DNA of 64,000 bases from NCBI GenBank assembly GCA_963809795.1, contig CAWELN010000002.1, positions 1-64,000 on the forward strand. The letters run 5' to 3'. Under the pieces are notes generated by a model. That model did no database searches and was not told where the DNA came from. It worked only from the letters and a program-made list of their open reading frames with translations. Shown one piece after another: positions 53,013 through 61,364 of this stretch; within the stretch, counting starts at the first letter, position 1; the number at the start of each line of letters is the position of its first letter. This DNA is from DASUAS01 sp963809795. Its GTDB lineage: Bacteria > Actinomycetota > Acidimicrobiia > IMCC26256 > DASPTH01. The translations under genes and the position numbers were made by a program.

Positions 53013-54605
53013 GTGAGCACCCCCACCGGACCCCTGCCCGAGACCGTGCCCGAGGTCGTGCACCGGGCCGCCGCCCGGTGGCCCGACGACGAGGCGGTCG
53101 TCGACCGCGACACCCGGCTGACGTTCGCCCAACTCGACGCCGCGGTGCGCGAGGCGGCGCGGGCCTTCGTCGCCACCGGGCTGCAACCGGGCGACCGGGC
53201 CTCGGTGTGGGCACCGAACATCCACCGGTGGATCGTCGCCGCCCTCGGGCTCTACGCGGCGGGCGGCGTGCTCGTACCGCTGAACACCCGCTTCAAGGGC
53301 ACGGAGGCTGCGCACGTGCTGCGCACGTCGGGCGCCCGCTTCCTCTTCACCGTCACCGACTTCCTCGACACCGACTACGTCGCGCTGCTCGAGGAAGCCG
53401 GCGCGCGCGACCTGGTCGAGGAGATCGTGGTCCTCGAAGGCAGTGTGCCGCCCGGCACCGTGAGCTGGGACGACTTCCTGGCGCGCGGCGCGGCGGCCGA
53501 CGACGCCGAGGTGGAGACGCGCGAGTCGGCGCTCACCGGCGAGACGATGTGCGACATCATCTTCACCAGCGGCACGACGGGCGCACCGAAGGGCGCGATG
53601 CTGCGCCACGGCGCGAGCGTGCGCGCGTACGCGTCATGGGCCGACGTCGTCGGCCTGCGCCACCGCGACCGCTACCTGCTGGTGTACCCGCTGTTCCACA
53701 CCGCCGGGTTGAAGTCCGGCCTGGTGGCGTCGTTGCTCACCGGCACGACGCTGCTCCCCCACCTGGTGTTCGACACGCCGTCGGTGATGGCCACGGTGCA
53801 GGAGGAGCAGATCACGATGCTCCCGGGGCCACCGGCGATCTACCAGACCATCCTCAACGCCGACATCTCGCAGTACGACTTCTCGTCGCTGCGCCTGGCC
53901 GTCACCGGCGCCGCGGTCGTCCCGGTGGAGCTGGTGGTGCAGATGCGCGAGCAACTCGGCCTCGAGTCCGTGGTGACCGGCTACGGCCTCACCGAGACCA
54001 CCGGCATCGTGAGCATGTGCCGCCACGACGACGACCCCGAGATCATCGCCCACACGTCGGGCCGCCCGATTCCCGGCGTCGAGATGAAGATCGTCGACGC
54101 CGACGGCAACGAGGTCCCGACCGGCGAGCAGGGTGAGATCGTCGCCCGCGGCTTCCAGGTGATGATCGGCTACTTCGACAACCCCGAGGCGACCGCGGAG
54201 ACCATCGACGCCGACGGCTGGCTGCACACCGGCGACGTGGGCTACGTCGACGGGGCGAACAACGTCACCATCACCGACCGCATCAAGGACATGTTCATCG
54301 TCGGCGGGTTCAACGCGTACCCGGCCGAGATCGAGGGTCTGATGCTCGACCATCCCGATCTCGCCCAGGTCGCGATCGTCGGCGTGCCGGACGCGCGGAT
54401 GGGCGAGGTGGGCATGGCCTTCGTCGTGCCGACGGCCGGCCACACCGTCGACCCCGACGAGGTCCTGGCGTGGGCGCGCGAGCACATGGCGAACTTCAAG
54501 GTGCCGCGTCACCTCGAGGTGGTCGACGTGCTGCCGTTGAACGCCAGCGGGAAGGTCTTGAAGTTCGAGCTGCGCGAGCGGGGCCGCGCGCTCACTTCGC
54601 GCTGA
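53013..54605 (+). CDS. Acyl-CoA synthetase, FadD3-like
   Basis: A 530-residue AMP-forming ligase. It shows CDIIFTSGTTGAPKGAMLRH (P-loop), TGYGLTETTGIV, DGWLHTGDVGYVD, RIKDMFIVGGFNAYPAEIE and the catalytic lysine in LNASGKVLKFEL. The N-terminus (ETVPEVVHRAAARWPDDEAV) and overall length resemble actinobacterial FadD3, which activates the bicyclic propionate left after steroid ring opening, though close relatives use other acids. GTG 53013 directly follows a -10-like TATATT, so the mRNA is probably leaderless. It is convergent with the esterase gene, overlapping by 14 nt. Confidence 0.9.
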   Translation: MSTPTGPLPETVPEVVHRAAARWPDDEAVVDRDTRLTFAQLDAAVREAARAFVATGLQPGDRASVWAPNIHRWIVAALGLYAAGGVLVPLNTRFKGTEAAHVLRTSGARFLFTVTDFLDTDYVALLEEAGARDLVEEIVVLEGSVPPGTVSWDDFLARGAAADDAEVETRESALTGETMCDIIFTSGTTGAPKGAMLRHGASVRAYASWADVVGLRHRDRYLLVYPLFHTAGLKSGLVASLLTGTTLLPHLVFDTPSVMATVQEEQITMLPGPPAIYQTILNADISQYDFSSLRLAVTGAAVVPVELVVQMREQLGLESVVTGYGLTETTGIVSMCRHDDDPEIIAHTSGRPIPGVEMKIVDADGNEVPTGEQGEIVARGFQVMIGYFDNPEATAETIDADGWLHTGDVGYVDGANNVTITDRIKDMFIVGGFNAYPAEIEGLMLDHPDLAQVAIVGVPDARMGEVGMAFVVPTAGHTVDPDEVLAWAREHMANFKVPRHLEVVDVLPLNASGKVLKFELRERGRALTSR

Positions 54606-55499
54606 GGTCGCGCTGCAGCGTCGCCTTGCCCTTCGTGGCGGCGACGACGCGGGCGAGATCCCCCGCCGCAGCCGGGTCTCCGCGGAGGTAGCGCTTCCAG
54701 AACAGGGTGGTCGTCACGTCGACGACGCCGGCCACCGGGCCGCGCGGGACCTCGAAGGGTGGAGAGTGCCGCTCGCCGTGCAGGGTGATGAACCACTTGG
54801 GCGGCGCCAGCTGCGGGTACGCGCTCGCGGCTGTGGTGGTAGCCGATGTCGGCGTCGCCCTGGATCAGCAGCACCGGCACGGTCTGGTGGACGTACCGTC
54901 CGCCGGCGAAGTTGTCGTGCACCCCGGCCATCACGATCGCGGCGCCGATGCGCCCGTCCTGGCAGCACGTGTGCGAGATGAGGCCGTACACCGTCATACC
55001 ACCGAGCGACATCCCGGCGACGCCGAGCTCGGTCGGGTCGACGCGGAGTGCCGGCGCCCGGTCGAGCAGCTCGTCGAGCACGAAGCTGGCATCGGCGGCC
55101 TGTTGCGCGACCTCGCTCGCCAGCGCCTTGCCGTTCGCGCGCTTCTTGGTCTTGAGGAACGTCGGCGCGGCGACGACGTAGCCCGCCTTCGTCCAGACGT
55201 CGAGCAGCGGCGCCAACCGGCGTCGGATCGCCGTCGGCCCCGTGGATCGCGAGGATCAGCGGCAGCGTCCCACCGGTGCCGGTCGGCGACCGCACCTGGG
55301 TCACGAGCACGCGGCAGCGCCCGGCGACGCGGTGGGCGAAGGTGTAGTCGACGCGCGTGACGGCGGGATCGGCGTCGGGCACGGGCATGCCCGCGACGGG
55401 ACCGTCCGCGCAGGTCGCCGCGGCGGCCGAGGCTGCGTGCGCGCCGGGCAGCATCGCGACACCGATCGCGAACAGGACGGCAGCGGCCACGGCGCGCAC
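54592..55499 (-). CDS. Secreted alpha/beta hydrolase, poly(hydroxybutyrate)-depolymerase/LpqC-like (two frameshifts)
   Basis: An esterase of about 301 residues after repair. GTG 55499 begins a signal peptide (VRAVAAAVLFAIGVAMLPGA, then HAASAAAATC), so it is exported. The core shows LPLILAIHGADGD, VVAAPTFLKTKKRANG, the nucleophile elbow GVAGMSLGGMTVYGL and the acid strand LLIQGDADIGYHHS. The frame shifts near 55212 (after GDPTPVGA) and near 54825 (after the acid strand), each fitting one inserted base. The last frame reads WFITLHGERHSPPFEV, which supplies the catalytic His, and ends at 54592 after DLSAK. It may release a substrate outside the cell. Confidence 0.78.
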
Positions 55500-55542
55500 G
55501 GGGGCGACGGTACCGAGCGCAGATGAGAGTTCGGCGAGCGAC

Positions 55543-56454
55543 TCAGGGCTCGGCGAGCAGGGCCTTCGGGACCTGCTCGTCGAGCTCCTCGAGGCGCCAC
55601 GGCGGGTTCGTGCGGTGGTCACCCCGGTAGATGGTGCGCTCGACGTGGTAGCGGTTCCACGTGCCGACCGCGCCACCCGACGCGTGGAACACGTGCCCGG
55701 TCACACCGTCGGCGGCATCGGTGCACAGCCAGGCCACGATCGGTGCCACGTACTCGGGCGGCGGCGTGTTGACATACGACTCCCACTCGGCCTCGCTGAT
55801 GAGGTCGTCGGCGCGCAGCTGCTCGAACATGGGGCGGGTGACCGCGTGCAGTCGCGTCGCACCACCGGGCGAGAGGCAGTTGGCGGTGACGCCCGCCGCC
55901 GCGTACTCGAACGCGATGGCGCGGGTCATGGAGATCACGCCGCCCATCGCGGCGGCGAAGATCGGTTGGCCCAGCAGTCCGGTCGCGCCGTGCGAGGTGG
56001 TGGTGACGAGCCGCCCCCACCCACGCTCGGCCATGCCGGGCAGCGCGGCACGCGCCAGCCAGAACTTCTGGTGGAGGAACAGCGACATGAATCGGAGGTA
56101 GGTGTCGTCGTCGGCCGCGAGGGTGCCGTCGATGATCGCGCCCGCGCAGCCGACCACGATGTCGAGCTTCCCGTGCTCGTCGACCGCGGTCTGGACCGCC
56201 CGCCCGCACCCCTCGGGAGTGGCGACCGAGTCGTAGTTGGCGGTGGCGGTCCCGCCCGCGTCGCGGATGGCGGCCACGGTCGAGTCCGCCGCCTCCGAGC
56301 TGGCGCCGCCGGCGTACTCGTCGGTGCCGAGGTCGTTGACCACCACGGTCGCACCGTGGCGACCGAGCGCCTCGGCGCACGCCTGCCCGATGCCGTTGCC
56401 GGCCCCGGTCACCAGTGCCACTCGACCCTGCAGACGGCGCGAGACGTCGGTCAT
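55543..56454 (-). CDS. SDR-fold protein with altered catalytic residues
   Basis: A 303-residue short-chain dehydrogenase-like protein. The cofactor loop VALVTGAGNGIGQACAEALG and the VVNDLG acidic strand are normal, so NAD binding is likely. However, where active SDRs have Y-x3-K this protein reads GQPIFAAAMGG, with Phe and Met, and the NNAG motif reads GCAG. Alignment with the SDR encoded at 52026 (GQSGYATAKAA) makes the replacement plain. The C-terminal part (HVERTIYRGDHRTNPPWRLE) resembles MFE-type hydroxyacyl-CoA dehydrogenases. It is probably catalytically dead or of changed function. It lies in the long minus-strand operon. Confidence 0.85.
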   Translation of the reverse strand: MTDVSRRLQGRVALVTGAGNGIGQACAEALGRHGATVVVNDLGTDEYAGGASSEAADSTVAAIRDAGGTATANYDSVATPEGCGRAVQTAVDEHGKLDIVVGCAGAIIDGTLAADDDTYLRFMSLFLHQKFWLARAALPGMAERGWGRLVTTTSHGATGLLGQPIFAAAMGGVISMTRAIAFEYAAAGVTANCLSPGGATRLHAVTRPMFEQLRADDLISEAEWESYVNTPPPEYVAPIVAWLCTDAADGVTGHVFHASGGAVGTWNRYHVERTIYRGDHRTNPPWRLEELDEQVPKALLAEP

Positions 56455-56537
56455 CGCGGCAGCGTACGGTCAATCACCGGAGCCCGCTCCTCGCGGACAC
56501 CCGGGCGTCCGGCGCGCGTCTCCGTCGCGGTGTCGCG

Positions 56538-56825
56538 TCAGCCGACGATCTCGCTGGTCTGCAGGACCGGGGTGATCGTCGTGTAGTTGGCCATGTCGGC
56601 CATGATCGCGCCGGTGCCCTCCGAGCTCATCGCCGACTGCATCGCCTCGGCCGACTCGAAGGTGAAGTGCACCGCGGCCACGTACGGTCCGTCGACGCCC
56701 TTGTCGATCTCGTAGCTGTCGATGCCCCACGTCTTGGCCGCGAGCGGCACGTGCTGGTTGCAGTAGTAGTCGTGATCGAAGGTCGCGCCCTCGGTCGTCG
56801 GGTAGAACACGCTCAGTCGGATCAT
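56538..56825 (-). CDS. EthD-family small protein
   Basis: A 95-residue dimeric alpha/beta-barrel protein. It has IRLSVFYPTTEGATFDHDYY, HVPLAAKTWGIDSYEIDKG and AVHFTFESAEAMQSAM, the EthD pattern of a strand, a His-containing loop and a second strand. EthD proteins accompany oxidative degradation systems, often with unknown catalytic roles. ATG 56825 starts it 19 nt after the methyltransferase gene, and an 83-nt gap follows before the altered SDR. Confidence 0.87.
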   Translation of the reverse strand: MIRLSVFYPTTEGATFDHDYYCNQHVPLAAKTWGIDSYEIDKGVDGPYVAAVHFTFESAEAMQSAMSSEGTGAIMADMANYTTITPVLQTSEIVG

Positions 56826-56844
56826 GGGCGCAGTCTCGCACGGC

Positions 56845-57471
56845 TCAGGTCGGCGGCGCCTGCCCGACCATGAGGGCGAAGCCCCGCCACTTCCACACGC
56901 AGTCGACCTGTTCCAACCCGGCGGCCCGCATCCACGTGAGCTGGTCCTCGACCGCGGCGAGGCGGTCCTCGGGATCGCCGCCGGGCCGACCGATGGCGGA
57001 CTCGAACGCCGCCTGGAGCTCGGGCGTGGGTGACGCCACCACCTCGAGGTTGGCGAACGTGCCGCCGGGGTGCAGGAGCGCCACGACCTCGGCGAAGATC
57101 GCCCGTTTCCGGGCGTCGGGCACGTGGTGGATGGCGAAGCCGCTGGTCACCAGGTCGAAGGTGCCGAGACCGGCGAGCGGATCGAGCAGGTCGTGCCGCT
57201 GCAGGGTGACCCGGTCGTCGCCGGCGAACCGATCGTGCGCGCGCCGGAGCATCGGGGGCGAGAGATCGACGCCCACGACCACCTCGACGTCCGGCCGGGC
57301 GTCCAACAGCAGCCGGATCAGTCGTCCGTCACCGCAGCCGAGGTCGAGCGCACCGCGCGGCGCGGTGGGCAGGATCTCCGCCAGCACGGCCTCCCCGGCC
57401 AGCCGCTGGGGCACGGTCGCGATCCGTTCGACGTACTCCCCGGCCTTGCCGGGATCGGACCAGGTGGTCAC
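56845..57471 (-). CDS. Class I SAM-dependent methyltransferase
   Basis: A 208-residue methyltransferase with motif I ALDLGCGDGRLIRLLLDA at about residues 42-59, VVVGVDLSPPMLRRAHDRFA as the adenosine-binding acidic strand, and FDLVTSGFAIHHVPDARKRA. HHVPD suits small-molecule C/O-methyltransferases. GTG 57471 overlaps the stop of the acyl-CoA synthetase as GTGA, so it is translated from the same message. The acceptor is unknown. Confidence 0.87.
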   Translation of the reverse strand: MTTWSDPGKAGEYVERIATVPQRLAGEAVLAEILPTAPRGALDLGCGDGRLIRLLLDARPDVEVVVGVDLSPPMLRRAHDRFAGDDRVTLQRHDLLDPLAGLGTFDLVTSGFAIHHVPDARKRAIFAEVVALLHPGGTFANLEVVASPTPELQAAFESAIGRPGGDPEDRLAAVEDQLTWMRAAGLEQVDCVWKWRGFALMVGQAPPT

Positions 57472-58933
57472 CCCCGGGACCCGAGCGCGACCAGCTCGCG
57501 CAGGAGCACCTTCCCGACCTCGTTGCGCGGCAACGCGTCGATGGGCTCGAACCGGACCGGCACCTTGTACGGCGCGAGGTGCGCCCGGCAGAGGTCGGCG
57601 AGGGCATCGGCGTCGATCACGGTGCCTTCACGCGGCACGACGAACGCCCACGGCACCTCACCGAGGCGGTCGTCGGGGATGCCCGCGACCGCGCACTCGG
57701 CGACGTCAGGTGACAGGCGGACGACCTCGGCGACCTCCTCGGGGAAGACCTTGAGGCCACCGCGGTTGATCATGTCCGAGACCCGACCCTCGATCCACAG
57801 GAAGCCCTCGGGGTCGATGCGGCCGAGGTCGCCGGTGTGGAACCAGCCGTCGACCAGGCGCCCCGCCATGTCGTCGCCCTCGTCGGCGCGGGCGAGGATG
57901 GTGGGCGTCCGCACGAGGATCTCCCCGTCGTCGGCGATCCGCAGGCCGACGTTCTCGTGCGCGGCGACCGACCGCCCCGAGATGGGTGTCGCCGTAGTCC
58001 TTGGCGTCCTGCGCGCTCCACCCGACGATCTCGCCACCGATCTCGGTCTGGCCCCAACCGTTGAGCACGGTGATGCCGAAGCGGTCGCGGAACCGCCGCG
58101 CCTGGAGCGGCGAGAGCGGCGCGGTGATGCTCCGCACGTACTTCATCGGCGCCAGCGACGTGATCGTCTCGTCGTCGGCGAGCATCGTCATGGCCGCGGG
58201 CGGCAGCACCGTCGAGCGGAGCTGGAACCGCGTCGACGAAGTCGGCGAACGCGCGCGTGTCGAAGCGCTCCATGATGATCACCGCGGCGCCGGCGCGGAA
58301 GCCGAAGATCACGTTGTAGATGCCCGCCCACAACGACAGCGACGTGGGGATCAGGTTGGGCATCGGTGCCCGCTTCGGCGCGTCGTCACTCGACGCGCCA
58401 CCCCGGAGCTTCGACAGCACGCCGTCCATCAGCCCGAGCACGTTGTCGTGCAGGAGGGGCACCGGCTTGGGTCTCCCCGTCGTGCCCGACGTGAACGAGA
58501 TCGCGGCCACACCCGGCGGCGACGCGGGGGCGTCCGCATCGAGGGGACCGGTCCCCGACCAGGTGCCGTGGCCGGGCGCCAGCACGACCGGGACGCCGGT
58601 GACGCGCGACGCGTCGCCGGGACGGGTGACGATCGCGGCCGGCCGGTCCTCGTCGATCACGTGCTCGAGCTCCCCGGCCGAGAGGCGCGGGTTGAGCGGC
58701 ACGTAGACGCCGCCCGCGAACCACACCCCGAACAGCGCGGCCACGATGTCGGGCCCGTTCGGCAGCATGACGCCGACGGCCTGGCCGGTGCGCAGCCCGC
58801 CCTCGCGCAACACCGCGGCCAGTGCTTCGGCCTGCGCGCGCAGCTCGGCGCGGGTGATCTCCTCGGTCGCGGTGTAGATGGCGACGGTCGTCTCGTCGCC
58901 CTCGCGCCGGTCGAGGACCTCGGCGAGGCTCAC
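57468..58933 (-). CDS. Acyl-CoA synthetase (AMP-forming), two frameshifts
   Basis: An adenylate-forming ligase of about 487 residues after repair. The first frame runs from GTG 58933 through AAISFTSGTTGRPKPVPLLH (P-loop) and IMERFDTRAFADFVD. Near 58225 it shifts to MLADDETITSLAPMKYVRSI and LNGWGQTEIGG. Near 57975 it shifts again to ENVGLRIADDGEILVRTPTI, GWFHTGDLGRIDPEGFLWIE, RVSDMINRGGLKVFPEEVAE and the catalytic lysine in LPRNEVGKVLLREL. Both shifts fit single inserted bases. The INRGGLKVFPEEVE motif is typical of CoA ligases of the crotonobetaine/benzoate-like group. It is in the middle of the minus-strand operon. Confidence 0.85.
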
Positions 58934-58940
58934 CGTCGGC

Positions 58941-59753
58941 TCACGAGCTCTCCAGCTCCAACCACTGCGGGTCGCGCTTCTCGGCGAACGCGAGCGGGCC
59001 CTCGGTCTGGTCGGGGTGGCCCCACATCGACACCAGCTCCTGCGCCCCCGCCCTGCACGCGTCCGTGAGCCCGTGCTCCAACGCGCCCCACAACGCGCGC
59101 TTCGTCGCCCGCATCGCCGCGGGCGAGTTCCGGGCGATCTTCTCCGCCAGCGCCTGCGCCTCCTCGCGCAGCCGCTCGGGCGGGTCGACGATCTGGGAGA
59201 TCATTCCCAGCTCGTAGGCCCGCTCGGCCGACATGCGCTCGTACCGCCCGACCAGGGCCATGCGCATGACCGCTTCGAACGGCATCTTGCGCAGCAACGC
59301 GATCGCCTCGACCGCGACCACCTGTCCGACCGACACGTGGGGGTCGAAGAAGGTGGCGTCGCTCGCCGCGATCACGATGTCGGCCTCGGCCACCCAGTGG
59401 AAGGCCCCGCCGGCGCAGATCCCGTTGACCGCGGTGATGACCGGCTTGTCGACCCCCTGTTGCCAGGCGGTGAAGTGCAGGTCCCAGTTCTCGACCGACT
59501 CGCGGTATCGCTCCATGCCGACGCCGTCGCTGGCGATCTCCTCGACGTCGACGCCGGTCTGGAAGGCGCGGCCCTCGCCGGTGTGCACGATCACCTTGAC
59601 CGCGGGGTCGGCGTCGAGCTCCAGCCACGCGTCGGCGAACTCGTCGCGCATGTGGCTGCTCATCGCGTTGAGGCGCTCGGGCCGGTTGTTGATCAACCAC
59701 CCGACCGGGCCCTGTCGTTCGAGCTTGAGCGTGTCGTACGTCGACAGCGTCAC
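58941..59753 (-). CDS. Enoyl-CoA hydratase/isomerase family, tandem copy A
   Basis: A 270-residue crotonase. It shows GPVGWLINNRPERLNAMSSH, VIVHTGEGRAFQTGVDVEEI (first oxyanion loop) and AVNGICAGGAFHWVAEADIV (second loop). The usual catalytic Glu region reads ATFFDPHVSVGQ, with His. The C-terminal 85 residues are almost identical to copy B at 59750 despite many silent base differences. GTG 59753 overlaps the stop of copy B as GTGA. It is the fourth gene of the operon that starts at 62617. Confidence 0.9.
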   Translation of the reverse strand: MTLSTYDTLKLERQGPVGWLINNRPERLNAMSSHMRDEFADAWLELDADPAVKVIVHTGEGRAFQTGVDVEEIASDGVGMERYRESVENWDLHFTAWQQGVDKPVITAVNGICAGGAFHWVAEADIVIAASDATFFDPHVSVGQVVAVEAIALLRKMPFEAVMRMALVGRYERMSAERAYELGMISQIVDPPERLREEAQALAEKIARNSPAAMRATKRALWGALEHGLTDACRAGAQELVSMWGHPDQTEGPLAFAEKRDPQWLELESS

Positions 59754-60556
59754 GTCGCCTCGCCTCCAGTCACAGACCAGCGGGCCTCCCGCCGCTCGGC
59801 GAACGCCAGCGGCCCTTCCTCCTGGTCGGGGTGGCCCCACATCCCGACGAGCTCCTGGGCGCCGGCGCGGCACGCGTCGGTGAGCCCGTGTTCCAGGGCA
59901 CCCCACAGCGCCCGCTTCGTGGCCCGCATCGCCGCCGGCGAGTTCCGGGCGATCTTCTCCGCCAGCGCCTGGGCCTCCTCGCGCAGGCGCTCAGGTGGGT
60001 CGACGATCTGCGACACCATGCCGAGCTGCAACGCGCGGGCCGCGGGCATGCGCTCGTACCGCCCGACCAGTGCCATGCGCATGATGGGCTCGAAGGCCAT
60101 CTTGTGCGACAGGCCGACACCCTCGTACGACATCGCCTGCCCGAGTGACACGTGGGTGTCGAAGAACGTGGCGTCGCTCGCGGCGATCACGACGTCGGCA
60201 TCGGCGACGAAGTGGAGTCCGCCACCTGCGCAGCTGCCCTGAACCGCGGCGATGACCGGAGTCCAGACCTGGTTGTGCCAGGCGGTGAAGCGGAGCTCGG
60301 CGTCGCGGGTGCGGCGCGACTGCTCGCTCATCGCCGCCTTGTCGCGGCTGAGCGCGGCGACATCGAGCCCGGTCTGGAAGTTCTTTCCCTCTCCCGTGTT
60401 CACGATGACGCGGACCGCGGGATCGTCGTCGAGCTCCCGCCACGCCTCCTCGAGCTCGCTCATCATCCGCGCGTCGAGGGCGTTGCCCACGTCGGGCCGG
60501 TCGAACATCAGCCACCCGACGGGGCCCCGGCGCTCGACGATGAGCCGCTCGTACAC
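59750..60556 (-). CDS. Enoyl-CoA hydratase/isomerase family, tandem copy B
   Basis: A 268-residue crotonase paralogous to copy A. The N-terminal half is diverged (GPVGWLMFDRPDVGNALDAR; VIVNTGEGKNFQTGLDVAAL; AVQGSCAGGGLHFVADADVV), with ATFFDTHVSLGQ at the catalytic region. From SQIVDPPERLREEAQALAEK to the end the protein matches copy A except for a few residues. Its GTG/ATG start at 60556 lies 1 nt from the end of the preceding crotonase gene. The pair may form a hetero-oligomer, since crotonase C-termini make trimer contacts (family knowledge; inference here). Confidence 0.9.
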   Translation of the reverse strand: MYERLIVERRGPVGWLMFDRPDVGNALDARMMSELEEAWRELDDDPAVRVIVNTGEGKNFQTGLDVAALSRDKAAMSEQSRRTRDAELRFTAWHNQVWTPVIAAVQGSCAGGGLHFVADADVVIAASDATFFDTHVSLGQAMSYEGVGLSHKMAFEPIMRMALVGRYERMPAARALQLGMVSQIVDPPERLREEAQALAEKIARNSPAAMRATKRALWGALEHGLTDACRAGAQELVGMWGHPDQEEGPLAFAERREARWSVTGGEAT

Positions 60557-60557
60557 C

Positions 60558-61364
60558 TCAGCGGCCCCCGTACTCCGGCGGCCGCTTCTCCTGGAACGCC
60601 TTGAGGCCCTCGCGGAAGTCCTCGCTGCGCGACGACAGCTCCATGGCGAACGCCTCGTTGCGGAGCTGGTCGTCGAGCGCGGTGGTCGCGCCGGTGTGGA
60701 GGAGCCACTTGGCCAGACCCAACGCGACGGTCGCGCCCTCCGCGAGGGTGGTGGCGAGCTCGCGCGCGACCGCGTCGACCTCCCGCGCCGGTACCGCCCG
60801 GTGGATCATCTGCCAGTCGGCGGCCTCCGCACCGTGCACGACGCGCCCGAGCAGGATCATCTCCCGGGCCCGCATCTCGCCGACTCGCCGCGGGAGCAGC
60901 CAGGTGGCGCCGCTGTCGGGGGTGAAGCCGCGCTCGGCGAACGGCGCCCAGAAGCGGGCGTCGATGGCGGCGACGGTGAAGTCGGCCGCCAGCGCGAGGT
61001 TGAGGCCGATGCCGGCGGCCCAGCCGCGGACCGCGCAGACCACCGGGACCTGGGTGGTGCAGAGGAGCGGGATCAGCCGGTGGGCCTGTGCGGGCAGGCG
61101 GCGCTGGATGCTGCCGACCCGCGGCTTCCCGCCCTCCTGGTTGCGGGCGACGATGTCGAAGCCGGCGCAGAAGTGCTCGCCCTCACTGGCGAGCAGGATG
61201 GCGCGCACCGACTCGTCGCGACCGGCGCGGTCGACGGCGTCGATGAGCGCGTACATCATCGGGTCGTCCATCGCGTTGCGCTTGTCGGGGCGCGACAGCC
61301 GCAGCGTCAGCACCCCGGAGTCGAGCGCGACGTCGAGGCCCGGCGCCGACTCGTAGTCGCTCAT
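60558..61364 (-). CDS. Enoyl-CoA hydratase/isomerase family
   Basis: A 268-residue crotonase with VLTLRLSRPDKRNAMDDPMM, ILLASEGEHFCAGFDIVARN (first oxyanion loop), AVRGWAAGIGLNLALAADFT (second loop) and PFAERGFTPDSGATWLLPRR, the pattern of EchA-type hydratases with an acidic residue in the last loop. It is only distantly related to the two following copies. ATG 61364 overlaps the stop of the MaoC-type gene as ATGA. Confidence 0.92.
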   Translation of the reverse strand: MSDYESAPGLDVALDSGVLTLRLSRPDKRNAMDDPMMYALIDAVDRAGRDESVRAILLASEGEHFCAGFDIVARNQEGGKPRVGSIQRRLPAQAHRLIPLLCTTQVPVVCAVRGWAAGIGLNLALAADFTVAAIDARFWAPFAERGFTPDSGATWLLPRRVGEMRAREMILLGRVVHGAEAADWQMIHRAVPAREVDAVARELATTLAEGATVALGLAKWLLHTGATTALDDQLRNEAFAMELSSRSEDFREGLKAFQEKRPPEYGGR

